The notes: a model not told the origin generated them from the sequence alone. 64,000 bases of DNA from Austwickia sp. (GCA_016699675.1 CP064985.1:2914001-2978000); one strand, 5' to 3'; numbered from the stretch's first letter, positions 38,455 to 48,047 are shown. Numbers and translations: made by a program.

Positions 38455-38732
38455 GAGCCCTCAGCCTCAGCCTCAGCCTCGTCGGCTTCGGCCGCCGCGT
38501 CCTCCCGGCGGAGCCGGCGCTCCGCGCCGTCCAGCCACGCGGCGCAGTGGTCGGCCAGGGCCTCGCCCCGCTCCCACAGCCGCATGCTCTCTTCGAGGCC
38601 GACTTGTCCGCCCTCGAGCCGGCCGACGATGCCGATCAGCTCGTCGCGGGCGGACTCGTAGCTGAGCTCGGCCACATCCGCATGGCGGTCCACGGTCTTC
38701 GCGGCGGGGACGGTGTTCTCGGCGGCGGTCAC
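38451..38732 (-). CDS. xseB: Exonuclease VII small subunit
   Basis: Small helical subunit of the single-strand-specific exonuclease VII. It has 93 residues from a GTG at 38732: LSYESARDELIGIVGRLEGG and LEESMRLWERGEALADHC are the family signatures. The C-terminus is an acidic Ala/Glu tail (AEADEAEAEAEGS). A longer upstream extension is not conserved. It lies 103 bases downstream of xseA on the same strand, and its 3' end overlaps the DUF4245 gene by 4 bases. Confidence 0.93.
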   Translation of the reverse strand: MTAAENTVPAAKTVDRHADVAELSYESARDELIGIVGRLEGGQVGLEESMRLWERGEALADHCAAWLDGAERRLRREDAAAEADEAEAEAEGS

Positions 38733-38835
38733 GAAGGCCACCTTAGGCGGCGGCACCGACAGGCCCCTGGCGGCGCGGCCGTCGCGCGGGCCTGGCCAGG
38801 AATTCGTGGTCCCCGGGCGTTGCTCGCGCCGATGG

Positions 38836-40116
38836 TCAGCCCACCACGCGCGCACCGAAGTCGCCGTCGGCGACCCGCACCCGCAGCAACTCGCCGGCCT
38901 CGACCTGGTCGCGGCCGCTCACGAGGCGGCCGTCGGCGTGCTCGACCACGGCGTACCCGCGTTGCAGGGTCGAGAGCGGCGACAGCGCCCGGACCTGGGC
39001 GCGCAGGTGGCCGACCTCGTCGGCGCCCCGGCGGGTGCGGGCCAGCAGGCTGCGGTCCGCGCGACCGCGGAGCTGATCCACCTGGGAGCGGTGCGGCGCG
39101 AGCATGGCCGCGGGATCGCGCAGCACGGGACGGGACCGCAGCGTCGCCAACAGCCGCCGTTGCTCGGCGAGCCGTCCGCGCACCGCGCCGCCCAGCCGGA
39201 GCCGCGCGTCGTCCAGCCCGGACCGCTCCTGCGCGACGTCCGGGACGATGCGCTTGGCGGCGTCGGTCGGCGTGGACGCCCGCACGTCCGCGACGAAGTC
39301 CAGCAGCGGGGTGTCGACCTCGTGCCCGATCGCACTGACCACCGGGGTCCGGGCCGCCGCGACGGCGCGGACCATCGCCTCGTTGCTGAACGGCAGCAGG
39401 TCCTCGAACGAGCCGCCGCCTCGCGCGATGACGATCACCTCGACGTGCGCCAGCGCGTCCAGTTCGGCCAACGCCCCCGCCACGGCCAGCACAGCGTCCG
39501 AGCCCTGCACCGGGACCTCGCGGATCTCGAAGCGCACGGCGGGCCAGCGCCGGCGCGCGTTCTCGACCACGTCGCGTTCCGCCGCGCTGCCGCGCCCGCA
39601 GATCAGCCCGACCGCCTCCGGCAGGAACGGCGGCCGGCGCTTGCGCTCCCGGTCGAAGACGCCCTCGGCCGCCAGCACCCGCTTGAGCTGCTCGACGCGG
39701 GCCAGCAGCTCGCCCTCGCCGACCGGCCGGATCTGGCGCCCCTCCAGAAGCAGGCTGCCCTGCTTGGTCCAGAACGTCGGCTTGGCCTGGACCACCACGC
39801 GCTGGCCGCTGCGCAGGGGCACCGGCATGGCGTCGAGGGCGTACGCCGAGATCGTCACCCGCAACGACAGCTCCACGTCGGGGTCGCGCAGGGTCAGGAA
39901 GCACAGCGATCCCGAGCGCCGGGACAGCTCGACGACCTGGCCCTCGACCCAGAGCTGCGACATGCGCTCGACGTACTCGGCGATCTTCATCGACAGCATC
40001 CGCACCGGCCACGGCCGCTCGGCGGTGGTCTCGGCGGCCTTGCCGGGCAGGTCACCCGGCGCCTTGCCGGGCACGGTGCCGGGCGGGACCTCGGGAGGGC
40101 CGGCGGCGGGGGGCAC
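38836..40116 (-). CDS. xseA: Exonuclease VII large subunit
   Basis: Catalytic subunit of exonuclease VII. It has 426 residues. An OB-fold domain (LWVEGQVVELSRRSGSLCFL) comes after a Pro/Gly-rich N-terminal extension. The catalytic region carries GLICGRGSAAERDVVENARR, VIVIARGGGSFEDLLPF and PVVSAIGHEVDTPLLDFVAD. The C-terminus is the long helical arm that binds XseB. The extension of about 35 residues before RPWPVRMLSMKIAEYV may mean the true start is internal. Confidence 0.94.
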   Translation of the reverse strand: MPPAAGPPEVPPGTVPGKAPGDLPGKAAETTAERPWPVRMLSMKIAEYVERMSQLWVEGQVVELSRRSGSLCFLTLRDPDVELSLRVTISAYALDAMPVPLRSGQRVVVQAKPTFWTKQGSLLLEGRQIRPVGEGELLARVEQLKRVLAAEGVFDRERKRRPPFLPEAVGLICGRGSAAERDVVENARRRWPAVRFEIREVPVQGSDAVLAVAGALAELDALAHVEVIVIARGGGSFEDLLPFSNEAMVRAVAAARTPVVSAIGHEVDTPLLDFVADVRASTPTDAAKRIVPDVAQERSGLDDARLRLGGAVRGRLAEQRRLLATLRSRPVLRDPAAMLAPHRSQVDQLRGRADRSLLARTRRGADEVGHLRAQVRALSPLSTLQRGYAVVEHADGRLVSGRDQVEAGELLRVRVADGDFGARVVG

Positions 40117-40145
40117 GCGCCCAGGGTACGGCGCGGCGCCTTTCG

Positions 40146-40151
40146 TACGAT
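40146..40151 (+). promoter_or_regulatory. Leaderless-type -10 box for ispH
   Basis: TACGAT ends 6 bases before the ispH GTG with no Shine-Dalgarno in between. It lies 30 bases outside the divergent xseA start. Confidence 0.5.
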
Positions 40152-40157
40152 GGACGC

Positions 40158-41159
40158 GTGACCGAAACCAAGCGTGTCCTGCTCGCCGCCCCCCGCGGCT
40201 ACTGCGCCGGCGTCGACCGGGCGGTGGTCACGGTCGAGAAGGCGCTGGAGCTGTATGGGCCACCGGTCTACGTGCGCAAGGAGATCGTGCACAACAAGCA
40301 CGTGGTCGACACGCTGGCCGGGCGCGGCGCGGTGTTCGTCGACGAGACCGCGCAGGTGCCGGAGGGGGCGACGGTGGTCTTCTCCGCGCACGGCGTGGCG
40401 CCCACCGTCCACGAGGAGTCGGCCGCGCGCTCGCTGAAGACGATCGACGCCACGTGCCCGCTGGTCACCAAGGTGCACCGCGAGGCGCGCCGGTTCGCCG
40501 AGACGGACTACGACATCCTCCTCATCGGCCACGAGGGCCACGAGGAGGTCGTCGGCACCTCCGGCGAGGCGCCGGAGCACATCACGATCGTCAACGGACC
40601 GGACGACGTCGCGAACGTGCGCGTCCGGGACGAGACCAAGGTGGTCTGGTTGTCCCAGACGACGCTGTCGGTCGACGAGACGATGGAGACCGTACGCCGG
40701 CTGCGGGAGCGGTTCCCCCAGCTCATCGACCCGCCGAGCGACGACATCTGCTACGCCACCCAGAACCGCCAGCTCGCGGTGAAGAAGATGGCCCGGGACT
40801 GCGACCTGATGATCGTCGTGGGCTCGCGCAACTCCTCCAATTCCGTGCGCCTCGTCGAGGTCGCGCTGGAGCACGGGGCGCGGGCCGGACACCTGGTGGA
40901 CTACGCCGCGGAGCTGCAGGATTCCTGGTTCGAGGGGGTCGCCACCATCGGGGTCACCTCCGGCGCGTCGGTGCCCGAGATCCTCGTGCGGGACGTGCTC
41001 GCCAGCCTGGCCGAGCGCGGCTACGACGCCGTGCAGCAGGTCACCGCTGCCGAGGAGTCACTCCTGTTCGCCCTGCCGAACGAGCTGCGCCGCGACCTCA
41101 AGGCGCGCGGGGCCTCCGAAGAGATCACGCCCACCGATATCGGTGGGCACCTGCACTAG
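40158..41159 (+). CDS. ispH: 4-hydroxy-3-methylbut-2-enyl diphosphate reductase
   Basis: Last step of the MEP isoprenoid pathway, reducing HMBPP to IPP and DMAPP with an oxygen-sensitive [4Fe-4S] cluster. It has 333 residues. The cluster cysteines are C16 (RGYCAGVDRA), C99 (TCPLVTKVH) and C197 (DDICYATQNRQ), near the E. coli positions 12/96/197. SAHGVAPTVHE and GVTSGASVPEILV are present. The start is GTG 40158. Confidence 0.97.
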   Translation: MTETKRVLLAAPRGYCAGVDRAVVTVEKALELYGPPVYVRKEIVHNKHVVDTLAGRGAVFVDETAQVPEGATVVFSAHGVAPTVHEESAARSLKTIDATCPLVTKVHREARRFAETDYDILLIGHEGHEEVVGTSGEAPEHITIVNGPDDVANVRVRDETKVVWLSQTTLSVDETMETVRRLRERFPQLIDPPSDDICYATQNRQLAVKKMARDCDLMIVVGSRNSSNSVRLVEVALEHGARAGHLVDYAAELQDSWFEGVATIGVTSGASVPEILVRDVLASLAERGYDAVQQVTAAEESLLFALPNELRRDLKARGASEEITPTDIGGHLH

Positions 41160-41193
41160 CGCGCGGAGCGCCGCTCGGGCGAGCGTCCCGGGA

Positions 41194-42417
41194 TCAGGCG
41201 CGGCGCAGCTGGCGGACCTCGGGGGAGAGCAGGGCCGCCAGCGCGACCACGGCGTACGCGATCCCGCCGGCGATCGCGACCTGCCCCGGGGGGAACCGGG
41301 TGGCGAGCCAGCCGAAGGCGAACGTCCCGACGGGGATGCCGAGGAATGAGCCCAGCGCGTCGTACGCCGAGACCCGCGACAACACGTGTTGGGGCACGTG
41401 CTCCTGCAACGCCGTCTCCCAGGCGATGGCGAAGACCTGCACCACGGTGCCGCTGAGCGCGAAGGCCAGCGCCAGGGGCAGCACCGCTGGGGCCACCCCC
41501 AGCAACACCATCGGCGCGGCCATCCAGGCGACGGCCAGCTGGCCGACCAGCAGCGGCCGACGTACCCGCAGGCGCATCATGACCAGCGTCATCACCACCC
41601 CGCCGGCGGCATCGGCGGCCAACGCCAAGCCCCACCCCGCCTCGCCCAGCTCGGGGGTACGCACGGCGATGAGCGGGCCGAGCACGCCCACGACCCCCAC
41701 CCCAATGGCGTTGATGACCCCGAACGTTGCCACGATGACCCACACCCACTGGCGGCTGCGAAACTCCGTCCAGCCCTCGGCCAGTTCGCGCACGAACCCG
41801 GCGGGGGACTCCACCGCGCCGCGGGGGAGCCGCAGCCCCGCCAGGACCAGCACCGCCACGGTGTAGGTGACGGCGTCGGTCGCGAGGGCCCAGCCGGGCC
41901 CGACCGTGGCCACAAGCGCGCCGCCGAAGGCCGGCCCGAGCACCCGCAGCGTGCCCCGGGCCAGCGCCAGCAGCGAGTTGGCCTCCTGCAGGCGGTCCCG
42001 GTCGACCACCGAGGGGACGATGCCGGTCATCGCGGGGACGGCGAACCCGCTGGCCGCGCCGTTGACAGCCTCGATGACGGCCAGCGTGGGGATGTCGGCC
42101 CGCCCCGAGAGGACCAGGGCGGCGGCCACCCCCTGCGTCAGCGCCGTGACGACGTGCGCGCCCTGCAGCACCCGCACCCGGGGCCACCGGTCCGCCACCA
42201 CGCCGCCGAACAGCAGGCACAGGATCTGGGCGCCGGTGTGGGTCCCGATCACCAACGCCAGGCCACCGGGGGCGGGGTCGATGTGCAGGGCCGCGAAGGC
42301 CACCGCGATCGGCGCCATCGAGGAGCCGAAGGTGGCGACCAGGCGCGCGGTGAAGTACCGGGCGAACCGCGGATCCCGCAGGACCGCCCACGCCCCGGCG
42401 GTGGGCAGCGGGCTCAA
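41194..42417 (-). CDS. MFS transporter (EntS/MFS_3-like)
   Basis: Predicted exporter of 407 residues with about twelve hydrophobic segments; no substrate can be inferred. FARYFTARLVATFGSSMAPI starts the first segment, and GALVEE-type motifs are absent. The loop FGGVVADRWPRVRVL is the conserved MFS motif A equivalent. I place the start at TTG 42417, whose TTGA overlaps the stop of the glycosyltransferase; the next in-frame GTG would remove about 13 residues. As last gene of the minus-strand polysaccharide operon it might export a precursor. It converges on ispH. Confidence 0.8.
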   Translation of the reverse strand: MSPLPTAGAWAVLRDPRFARYFTARLVATFGSSMAPIAVAFAALHIDPAPGGLALVIGTHTGAQILCLLFGGVVADRWPRVRVLQGAHVVTALTQGVAAALVLSGRADIPTLAVIEAVNGAASGFAVPAMTGIVPSVVDRDRLQEANSLLALARGTLRVLGPAFGGALVATVGPGWALATDAVTYTVAVLVLAGLRLPRGAVESPAGFVRELAEGWTEFRSRQWVWVIVATFGVINAIGVGVVGVLGPLIAVRTPELGEAGWGLALAADAAGGVVMTLVMMRLRVRRPLLVGQLAVAWMAAPMVLLGVAPAVLPLALAFALSGTVVQVFAIAWETALQEHVPQHVLSRVSAYDALGSFLGIPVGTFAFGWLATRFPPGQVAIAGGIAYAVVALAALLSPEVRQLRRA

Positions 42418-43541
42418 CGGGGGGTGGCGCGGGCGATGGCGACGGCGTACAGCTCGGTCAGCCGCGCGGCGACGACGGCGGGGGAGTGATGCCGTACGGC
42501 GTACGCGCGGATCGCCTCGCGATCCCAGCTGCGGGACAGAGCCGCGCGTAATCCCTCCGCGATCTCGGCCGCGGACAGGCCGGTGAGCACCCCCGTCTCG
42601 GCGGTCACGAAGCCCTCCGGGCCGCCGGACCGCGTCGAGACCACGGGCAGCCCGGCGGCCATGGCCTCGACCAGGACGACCCCGAAGGTCTCCTCCCGCG
42701 AGGCCAGGGCGAACACGTCGGCCGCCGCGAACTCCGTCGCGATCTCCTCGGGCTGCAGGCTCCCGCGGAACCGCACCCGGCCGGCGAGGCCGAGCTCGGC
42801 GGCCCGGGCCCGCAGGGTCTCCAGCTCGGGCCCGGCGCCGACGACGGTCAGCGTCAGGTCGTCGCGGCCGAGCAGCGCGCACGCCTCCAGGAGCACGTCC
42901 ACGCGCTTGCGCTCGATGAGGTTGCCGACCGTGACGACGCGGACGCCCTGGTGCGGCGCCTTGCGCACCCCCGCGAAGGTGGCGGTGTCGACCAGGTTCG
43001 GCACGTACACCGCCTCGTGGCCGGTCAGCTCCCGGATGCGGCCCGCCAGGCCGGGGCTGACCGCGATGAGCACGTCGGCGGCGGCGTACGCGATGTCGAT
43101 CCCGCGCAGCATCCGCGCTGGGGGGTCGGGGGCCATCAGCCCGGAGGTGTGCTCGGTGACCACGAGGGGGTAGCCGTGCCGGCGCTTGCCGAGGGCTGCC
43201 GCCGCGGACCACCCGACGAAGTGGCTGTGCACGACGTGGGGGCGGCCGTAGCGCCTCACGCAACTGCGGTAGAGGATCTCCCAGAGGGCCCGGACCAGGC
43301 GATAGCCGCCGCGGTACTGCAGGCGGCCCAGCGGCAGACTCAGCTCGACGACGTGCACGCCGTCCCGTTCGTGCAGCCGCGTCCCCCACGGCCGCACGTG
43401 GTGCAGGAACCGGATGTCGAGGGCGCCGTAGACCACCTCGTGCCCGGCGGCGGCGAGGGCGCGGGCCTGCTGGTATTCGAAGATGCCGAGCAGCGGCTGA
43501 CCCGGCCCGGGCAGGCCGCGGCCGAGGACGAGGACCCGCAC
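42414..43541 (-). CDS. Glycosyltransferase, GT-B fold (family 4 type)
   Basis: It has 375 residues. The retaining GT4 signature E-x7-E is seen in EETFGVVLVEAMAAG (about residue 283-297), and the acceptor domain opens MRVLVLGRGLPGPGQPLLGI. HSHFVGWSAAAALGKR and VTVGNLIERKRVDVLLEA mark the two Rossmann halves. It probably adds a sugar to a lipid-linked polysaccharide repeat unit. The start is GTG, 7 bases after the GT2 stop. Confidence 0.88.
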   Translation of the reverse strand: MRVLVLGRGLPGPGQPLLGIFEYQQARALAAAGHEVVYGALDIRFLHHVRPWGTRLHERDGVHVVELSLPLGRLQYRGGYRLVRALWEILYRSCVRRYGRPHVVHSHFVGWSAAAALGKRRHGYPLVVTEHTSGLMAPDPPARMLRGIDIAYAAADVLIAVSPGLAGRIRELTGHEAVYVPNLVDTATFAGVRKAPHQGVRVVTVGNLIERKRVDVLLEACALLGRDDLTLTVVGAGPELETLRARAAELGLAGRVRFRGSLQPEEIATEFAAADVFALASREETFGVVLVEAMAAGLPVVSTRSGGPEGFVTAETGVLTGLSAAEIAEGLRAALSRSWDREAIRAYAVRHHSPAVVAARLTELYAVAIARATPR

Positions 43542-43548
43542 GGCGGGC

Positions 43549-44442
43549 TCAGCGGCCCTGGCGGCCGGACAGGACCTTGTAGAACCGGCGCCGCAGCGCC
43601 CACAGGCGGGGGTCCGCCATCCCCGCGAACCCGAGCCGGTCCACGAGCGGCAGGCCGCGGGTGCGCAGGATGCCGACGACGTCGCCGCGGCGCCGGTGCT
43701 GCTCGGCGGCGTACCGCGCCTCCAGCGTCGCCCGGTCCGCCGCCGGCAGCTCGAAGCGGTCCTGGTCGAGCAGCAGCCGCCAGGCCTCGTGCCGCGGGGC
43801 GATGGAGGCGGACATCGCCTCGAAGCCGCGGTGCCGGGGGTTCGAGTTCCCCCCGTGGATGCGGTAGTCCCAGGTCACGATCGGGTTCTGGATGTGCCGC
43901 CGGGACAGCGCCGGGCCGGCGCAGCCCAGCCAGATGTCCTCGCTGGGCAGCGACTCCGGGATCGGGAAGATCGCCTCCGCCAGCTCGCGGCTGAGCGTCA
44001 GCGACCCGCCGGACATGCTCGTGGCGTCGCCCCGGGGCAGGACCATCGCGTCGAAGGCGGGGTCCTCCGAGAAGGACCGCAGCTTGTACGTCGCCATCCC
44101 GCGCTCGCCCGGGCGGCACGTCGCCATGTCGGCGGCCCGGATGGCCAGCGCACCGGCCGGGAGGCGGTCGTCGCCCGACAGGATGGTGACGACATCGCCG
44201 GTGGCTGCGGCGTACGCGCGGTTGAACGCCGCCGCCTTGCCGAGCTTCTCGCCGTGGGCGACGAGGCGAACCCGCCCGTCGGCCGCCGCCGCAGCCTCGA
44301 TCTTCGCGACCGTGGCGTCGGTCGACCCGTCGTCGACGAAGCAGATCTCCCAGTCCTCGTGGTCCTGGGCCCGCACCGACTCGATCATCTCCTCGATGTG
44401 CTTCTCCTCGTTGAACACCGGGGAGAGGATCGAGATCTTCAT
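43549..44442 (-). CDS. Glycosyltransferase family 2
   Basis: It has 297 residues of GT-A fold. MKISILSPVFNEEKHIEEMI and the aspartates of CFVDDGSTDAT and TILSGDD (DXD-like) mark the nucleotide-sugar site. The C-terminal half (PSEDIWLGCAGPALSRRH) is typical of rhamnosyl- or similar transferases, but the donor cannot be told. Its ATG overlaps the polymerase gene stop by 4 bases. Confidence 0.88.
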   Translation of the reverse strand: MKISILSPVFNEEKHIEEMIESVRAQDHEDWEICFVDDGSTDATVAKIEAAAAADGRVRLVAHGEKLGKAAAFNRAYAAATGDVVTILSGDDRLPAGALAIRAADMATCRPGERGMATYKLRSFSEDPAFDAMVLPRGDATSMSGGSLTLSRELAEAIFPIPESLPSEDIWLGCAGPALSRRHIQNPIVTWDYRIHGGNSNPRHRGFEAMSASIAPRHEAWRLLLDQDRFELPAADRATLEARYAAEQHRRRGDVVGILRTRGLPLVDRLGFAGMADPRLWALRRRFYKVLSGRQGR

Positions 44443-46004
44443 CGGCCCTTCGCTTTCTCGGGGGAGGCGGCCGGGTCGGCGCCGCGCACCGCCCGCAGCA
44501 CGTCGGAGTAGTGCCACGCCAGGGCCGCGGCGTACGCGAGCATCAGCCAGAACACCGGCGTGCCGATCGAGGAACTGGTGATGACGCTCATGACCAGGAA
44601 CGCGAGCAGCATACCGAGACACTCGAACACGAGCGGGTCCGGCCAATACCGCAGCAGCGCGCGGGGCCGCAGCACCGCCCCGGCGACTACGAGCGGCAGC
44701 GCGAGGATGAGGAGCACGAACGGTACGCCGTAGTTGACCGCCATCTCCAGGAACGTGTTGTGCAGCGGCAGGATCCGGCGGTTCTTCACGTCCGCGTTGG
44801 GCTGGTACTGGGGATCCTGCTCCAGGCGCGTCAGCGCCGCGCCGGCCCCGAATCCCTGCAGGGGGCGCTGTTCCACCTGGCGCAGACCCGACGCCATCAG
44901 CTCGACGCGCAGCCGGTCCGCCGCGGCGGCGTCCGCCGCGACCTCCTCGGCCGTCATGGACTCGTGGACGTGCGAGTTCGGTCGCGCCTCGACATCGGCG
45001 GGCTGGGTGGTGGGCTGCACCCGCAACGTGTCGAGCTCGACGGGCTCCAGGACCAGGAGGCCGGCCGCCAGCGCGACGAGGGCCACCGGGACCACGACGT
45101 ACCGGCGGGTGGGCAGCGTGAAGGCCGCGGCGAGGACGCACAAGGTGGCCATCACCAGCACTCCCGAGCGGGAGTTGGTCAGCAGGGAGAGATAGCCCGC
45201 CACGACGAGGCCGAGCAGTAAGGCGGCGATGCGCCAGCGGCTGCCCCGGGCCCACCGACCGGCGACCGCCTGCGGTGCTCCAGACGGCGGGTCCTGCGGC
45301 GGCATCCCGTCGTACTCCAGGGCGTCCACCGCGGCGCGCGCCTGCCGGCGGGGCCGGACCTCGCGGATGAGCTGGGCGCCCATCACCGCCGCCGCGGCGT
45401 TGACGAAGTTGCTCAGCCCGTTGGGGTTGGTGTCGAGGCCCGCGACGGTATAGGCGCTGAAGACCCACCACTCCACGGCACCGGTCACCTCGCCCAGATG
45501 CCGCCACGTGAAGATCTCCCAGACCACCACGAGGACGGTCACCCCGAACGCCAGCATCCAGCCCCAGCGCAGGTAACGGAGGCTGCGCGCGGTGCCGGCG
45601 GACAGGACGAGCATGACGAACGCGCCCAGCAGCGCCGAGGCGCCGGCCAGGATCTCGCGCAGACCGGCGCTGCGGTCCGGCGTCCACAGCAGACTCACCG
45701 AGGTCCACACCAACCAGAGGCCGAGGACGGCCCCGAACAACAGCGGAAACGTCCGGCGACGCAGCCGAATCAGGAGCATCGGCACGGCCACGACGAGGGC
45801 GGCCACGAACAGGATGCGATAGAAGTACGGGAACCCGGTGGAGCCCGGCCGCAGCGACGCGAAGGGCCCGGCGACCGCCAGCAGCGGGAACAGGATGAGG
45901 CTCTTCTGGGCCAGCGGGTTGTAGCGGTCAACGAAGCGCTCGAGGCGCTCCCCACGACGACCTGGGTGGGTCGCCGTGGCGGCGGTGGGCGTGACGACGT
46001 TCAT
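44439..46004 (-). CDS. O-antigen ligase / Wzy-type polymerase
   Basis: It has 521 residues with ten or more membrane segments. The large extracytoplasmic loop (about residues 355-440) contains MASGLRQVEQRPLQGFGAGA and ILPLHNTFLEMAVNYG, the H-N pattern typical of Wzy/WaaL proteins. It probably polymerises or ligates undecaprenyl-linked repeat units outside the membrane. Start ATG 46004 was chosen because the upstream frame is low-complexity and crosses the divergent promoter region. Confidence 0.82.
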   Translation of the reverse strand: MNVVTPTAATATHPGRRGERLERFVDRYNPLAQKSLILFPLLAVAGPFASLRPGSTGFPYFYRILFVAALVVAVPMLLIRLRRRTFPLLFGAVLGLWLVWTSVSLLWTPDRSAGLREILAGASALLGAFVMLVLSAGTARSLRYLRWGWMLAFGVTVLVVVWEIFTWRHLGEVTGAVEWWVFSAYTVAGLDTNPNGLSNFVNAAAAVMGAQLIREVRPRRQARAAVDALEYDGMPPQDPPSGAPQAVAGRWARGSRWRIAALLLGLVVAGYLSLLTNSRSGVLVMATLCVLAAAFTLPTRRYVVVPVALVALAAGLLVLEPVELDTLRVQPTTQPADVEARPNSHVHESMTAEEVAADAAAADRLRVELMASGLRQVEQRPLQGFGAGAALTRLEQDPQYQPNADVKNRRILPLHNTFLEMAVNYGVPFVLLILALPLVVAGAVLRPRALLRYWPDPLVFECLGMLLAFLVMSVITSSSIGTPVFWLMLAYAAALAWHYSDVLRAVRGADPAASPEKAKGR

Positions 46005-46127
46005 CTGGTGGCCCCTCGGGTCAGTTGGCACCGAGTGCGACCGTGCTCGGGCCGTCGGCAGGCACGATTCCTCGGGCGCTGCGTTCGGCCGCCGTCGGGC
46101 CGCAACGGTGCGGCACGGTGCCGAAGG

Positions 46128-46134
46128 TAGCCTA
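46128..46134. promoter_or_regulatory. Divergent promoter region of the polysaccharide genes
   Basis: In the 181-base gap between the polymerase (-) and aminotransferase (+) genes, GGTAGCCTACC (46126-46136) gives TAGCCT on + (46128-46133) and TAGGCT on - (46134-46129), each a possible -10 box. -35 boxes are not convincing. Confidence 0.3.
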
Positions 46135-46185
46135 CCCAGCGGGTGAGTTGATGCCGCGAGGGCCATGCCGAGGCCAGGAGGAAAC

Positions 46186-47370
46186 GTGAGCCGCGAGAGC
46201 ACGGAACCGTTCATCCCGTTCGCGCTGCCGGACATCGGCGAGGCGGAGATTGAGGCCGTGGCGCAGGCGATGCGCTCGGGATGGCTGACGACGGGCCCGG
46301 CGGCGGCGGCGTTCGAGAAGGAGTTCGGGGTCTACCTCGGCGGGGGCGTCACGGCGATCGCGGTGAACTCGGCGACCTCCGGGCTGCACCTGGCGCTCGA
46401 CGCGTGCGGCGTGGGTCCGGGGGACGAGGTCATCGTGCCCGACTGGACCTTCACGGCGACCGCCGAGGTGGTGCGCTACCTCGGCGCCGAGCCGGTCATC
46501 GTCGACGTCGACCCGGGCACGCTGTGCCTCGACTACGCCGCGGCGGAGCGGGCGGTCACCGAGCGCACCAAGGCCGTCATGCCGGTGCACCTGGCGGGCC
46601 TGCCCGTGGACCGGGAGGCCACCGGGAACTTCGCTGGCCGGCACGGCCTGCGGGTGGTCGAGGATGCGGCGCACTCCTTCCCGACGTACTCCCGGGGGGC
46701 CCTGATCGGGTCCGCCGCCGCCCTCGCCGGCCCCGGTGGCGCGGCGGTCTTCAGCTTCTACGCGACCAAGACCATGACGACTGGCGAGGGCGGCATGGTG
46801 GTCGTCGCGGACGAGGCGATGGCGCGCCGCATCCGCACGATGCGCCTGCACGGCATCAGTAGGGACGTCTTCGACCGCTACCGCAGCACGGCACCGAGCT
46901 GGTTCTACGAGGTGGTGGAGGCGGGGTACAAGTACAACCTCACCGACCCCGCCGCTGCGATGGGCCGGGTGCAGCTGCGGCGGCAGGACGAGATGTTCGC
47001 GGCGCGTCGCTCCCTGGCCGAGCGCTACCGGGAGGCGTTCGCCGATCTGCCCGTCGACCTGCCGGCCGAGCCGACCGAGCCGGACAGCACGCACGCCTGG
47101 CACCTGTTCATCCTGCGGCTGCGGGCCGGGGCGCCGGTGTCACGGGACGACTTCATCGCGCGGATGGCGCAGGCCGGCGTCGGGTGCAGCGTGCACTTCA
47201 TCCCGCTGCACCGGCAGCACTACTGGCGGGACCGCTACGGGCTGCGGCCGGAGCAGTTCCCCATCGCCGAGCGGGAATTCGGCCGGGTGGTGAGTCTGCC
47301 GATCTTCTCCTCGATGACCGCGGCCCAGGCCGAGCGCGTGGTCGAGGCCGTCCGCGAGATCCTCGCGTGA
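46186..47370 (+). CDS. DegT/DnrJ/EryC1 sugar aminotransferase
   Basis: PLP-dependent transamination of a keto-sugar nucleotide. It has 394 residues. The Schiff-base lysine is K195 (FYATKTMTTGEGG) and the PLP-ring aspartate D160 (VVEDAAHS). Family signatures WLTTGP and SATSGLHLALDACGVGPGDE are present. GTG 46186 has CAGGAGGAAAC upstream. Its product amino-sugar is probably the first sugar handled by the phosphotransferase next to it, as with PglE-PglC in Campylobacter. No dehydratase or acetyltransferase partner is nearby. Confidence 0.9.
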   Translation: MSRESTEPFIPFALPDIGEAEIEAVAQAMRSGWLTTGPAAAAFEKEFGVYLGGGVTAIAVNSATSGLHLALDACGVGPGDEVIVPDWTFTATAEVVRYLGAEPVIVDVDPGTLCLDYAAAERAVTERTKAVMPVHLAGLPVDREATGNFAGRHGLRVVEDAAHSFPTYSRGALIGSAAALAGPGGAAVFSFYATKTMTTGEGGMVVVADEAMARRIRTMRLHGISRDVFDRYRSTAPSWFYEVVEAGYKYNLTDPAAAMGRVQLRRQDEMFAARRSLAERYREAFADLPVDLPAEPTEPDSTHAWHLFILRLRAGAPVSRDDFIARMAQAGVGCSVHFIPLHRQHYWRDRYGLRPEQFPIAEREFGRVVSLPIFSSMTAAQAERVVEAVREILA

Positions 47371-48047
47371 GCACGGCTGCGGGGGCGGCCGGCGGTACGT
47401 CGGGGGGCGCCGGGCTTCGGCGTACGGCGGGGTCCCTGCGGTCCGCCCTGGACGCGCCGGCGACCAAGCGGGCGGTCGACGCGGCCGTCGCCGGCGTCGG
47501 TTTGGTGGTGGCTGCGCCGGTGATGGCGGTGATCGCGGCGGCGGTGGCGGCGGAGAGCCCCGGGGGCGTCCTGTTCCGGCAGGAGCGGGTCGGGCTGGAA
47601 GGGCGCCTCTTTCGGATCCACAAGTTCCGGACCATGCGCGCCGTCCACGACGGTTCGCTGGTGTCGGCCAGCGGCGACGCGCGGGTGACCCGGGTCGGGA
47701 GGGTGCTGCGGGCCAGCAAGCTCGACGAGCTGCCCCAACTGGTGGACGTGCTGGTGGGGGACATGTCGCTGGTCGGGCCCCGCCCGGAGGTGCCGGTGTA
47801 TGTGGCGCAGTGGCCGGCGGACCTGCGCCCCGTGATTTTGTCCGTCCGCCCGGGGATCACCGACCCCGGCAGCATCGCGTTCCGGCACGAGGCGGACGAG
47901 CTGGCCCTGGCCGCGGACCCGGAGAAGCATTACGTGGAGTCGATCCTGCCGCGCAAGGCCGCGCTCTACGCGGCGTACGTCCGGGACCGCTCGTTCGTCG
48001 GCGACCTCCGGATTCTGTGGCAGACGGTCCGCGCGGTGCTGTCGTGA
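47367..48047 (+). CDS. Initiating sugar-1-phosphate transferase (polyprenyl-phosphate)
   Basis: Transfers a sugar-1-phosphate to undecaprenyl phosphate, the first committed step of repeat-unit assembly. It has 226 residues of the bacterial sugar transferase family (PF02397), with a single N-terminal membrane hairpin (GVGLVVAAPVMAVIAAAVAA) and KFRTM, SKLDELPQLVDVLVGDMSLV, GPRPE and PGITDPGS motifs. The small, single-segment form is PglC-like. GTGA overlaps with both neighbours show coupling. Confidence 0.9.
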   Translation: MSTAAGAAGGTSGGAGLRRTAGSLRSALDAPATKRAVDAAVAGVGLVVAAPVMAVIAAAVAAESPGGVLFRQERVGLEGRLFRIHKFRTMRAVHDGSLVSASGDARVTRVGRVLRASKLDELPQLVDVLVGDMSLVGPRPEVPVYVAQWPADLRPVILSVRPGITDPGSIAFRHEADELALAADPEKHYVESILPRKAALYAAYVRDRSFVGDLRILWQTVRAVLS

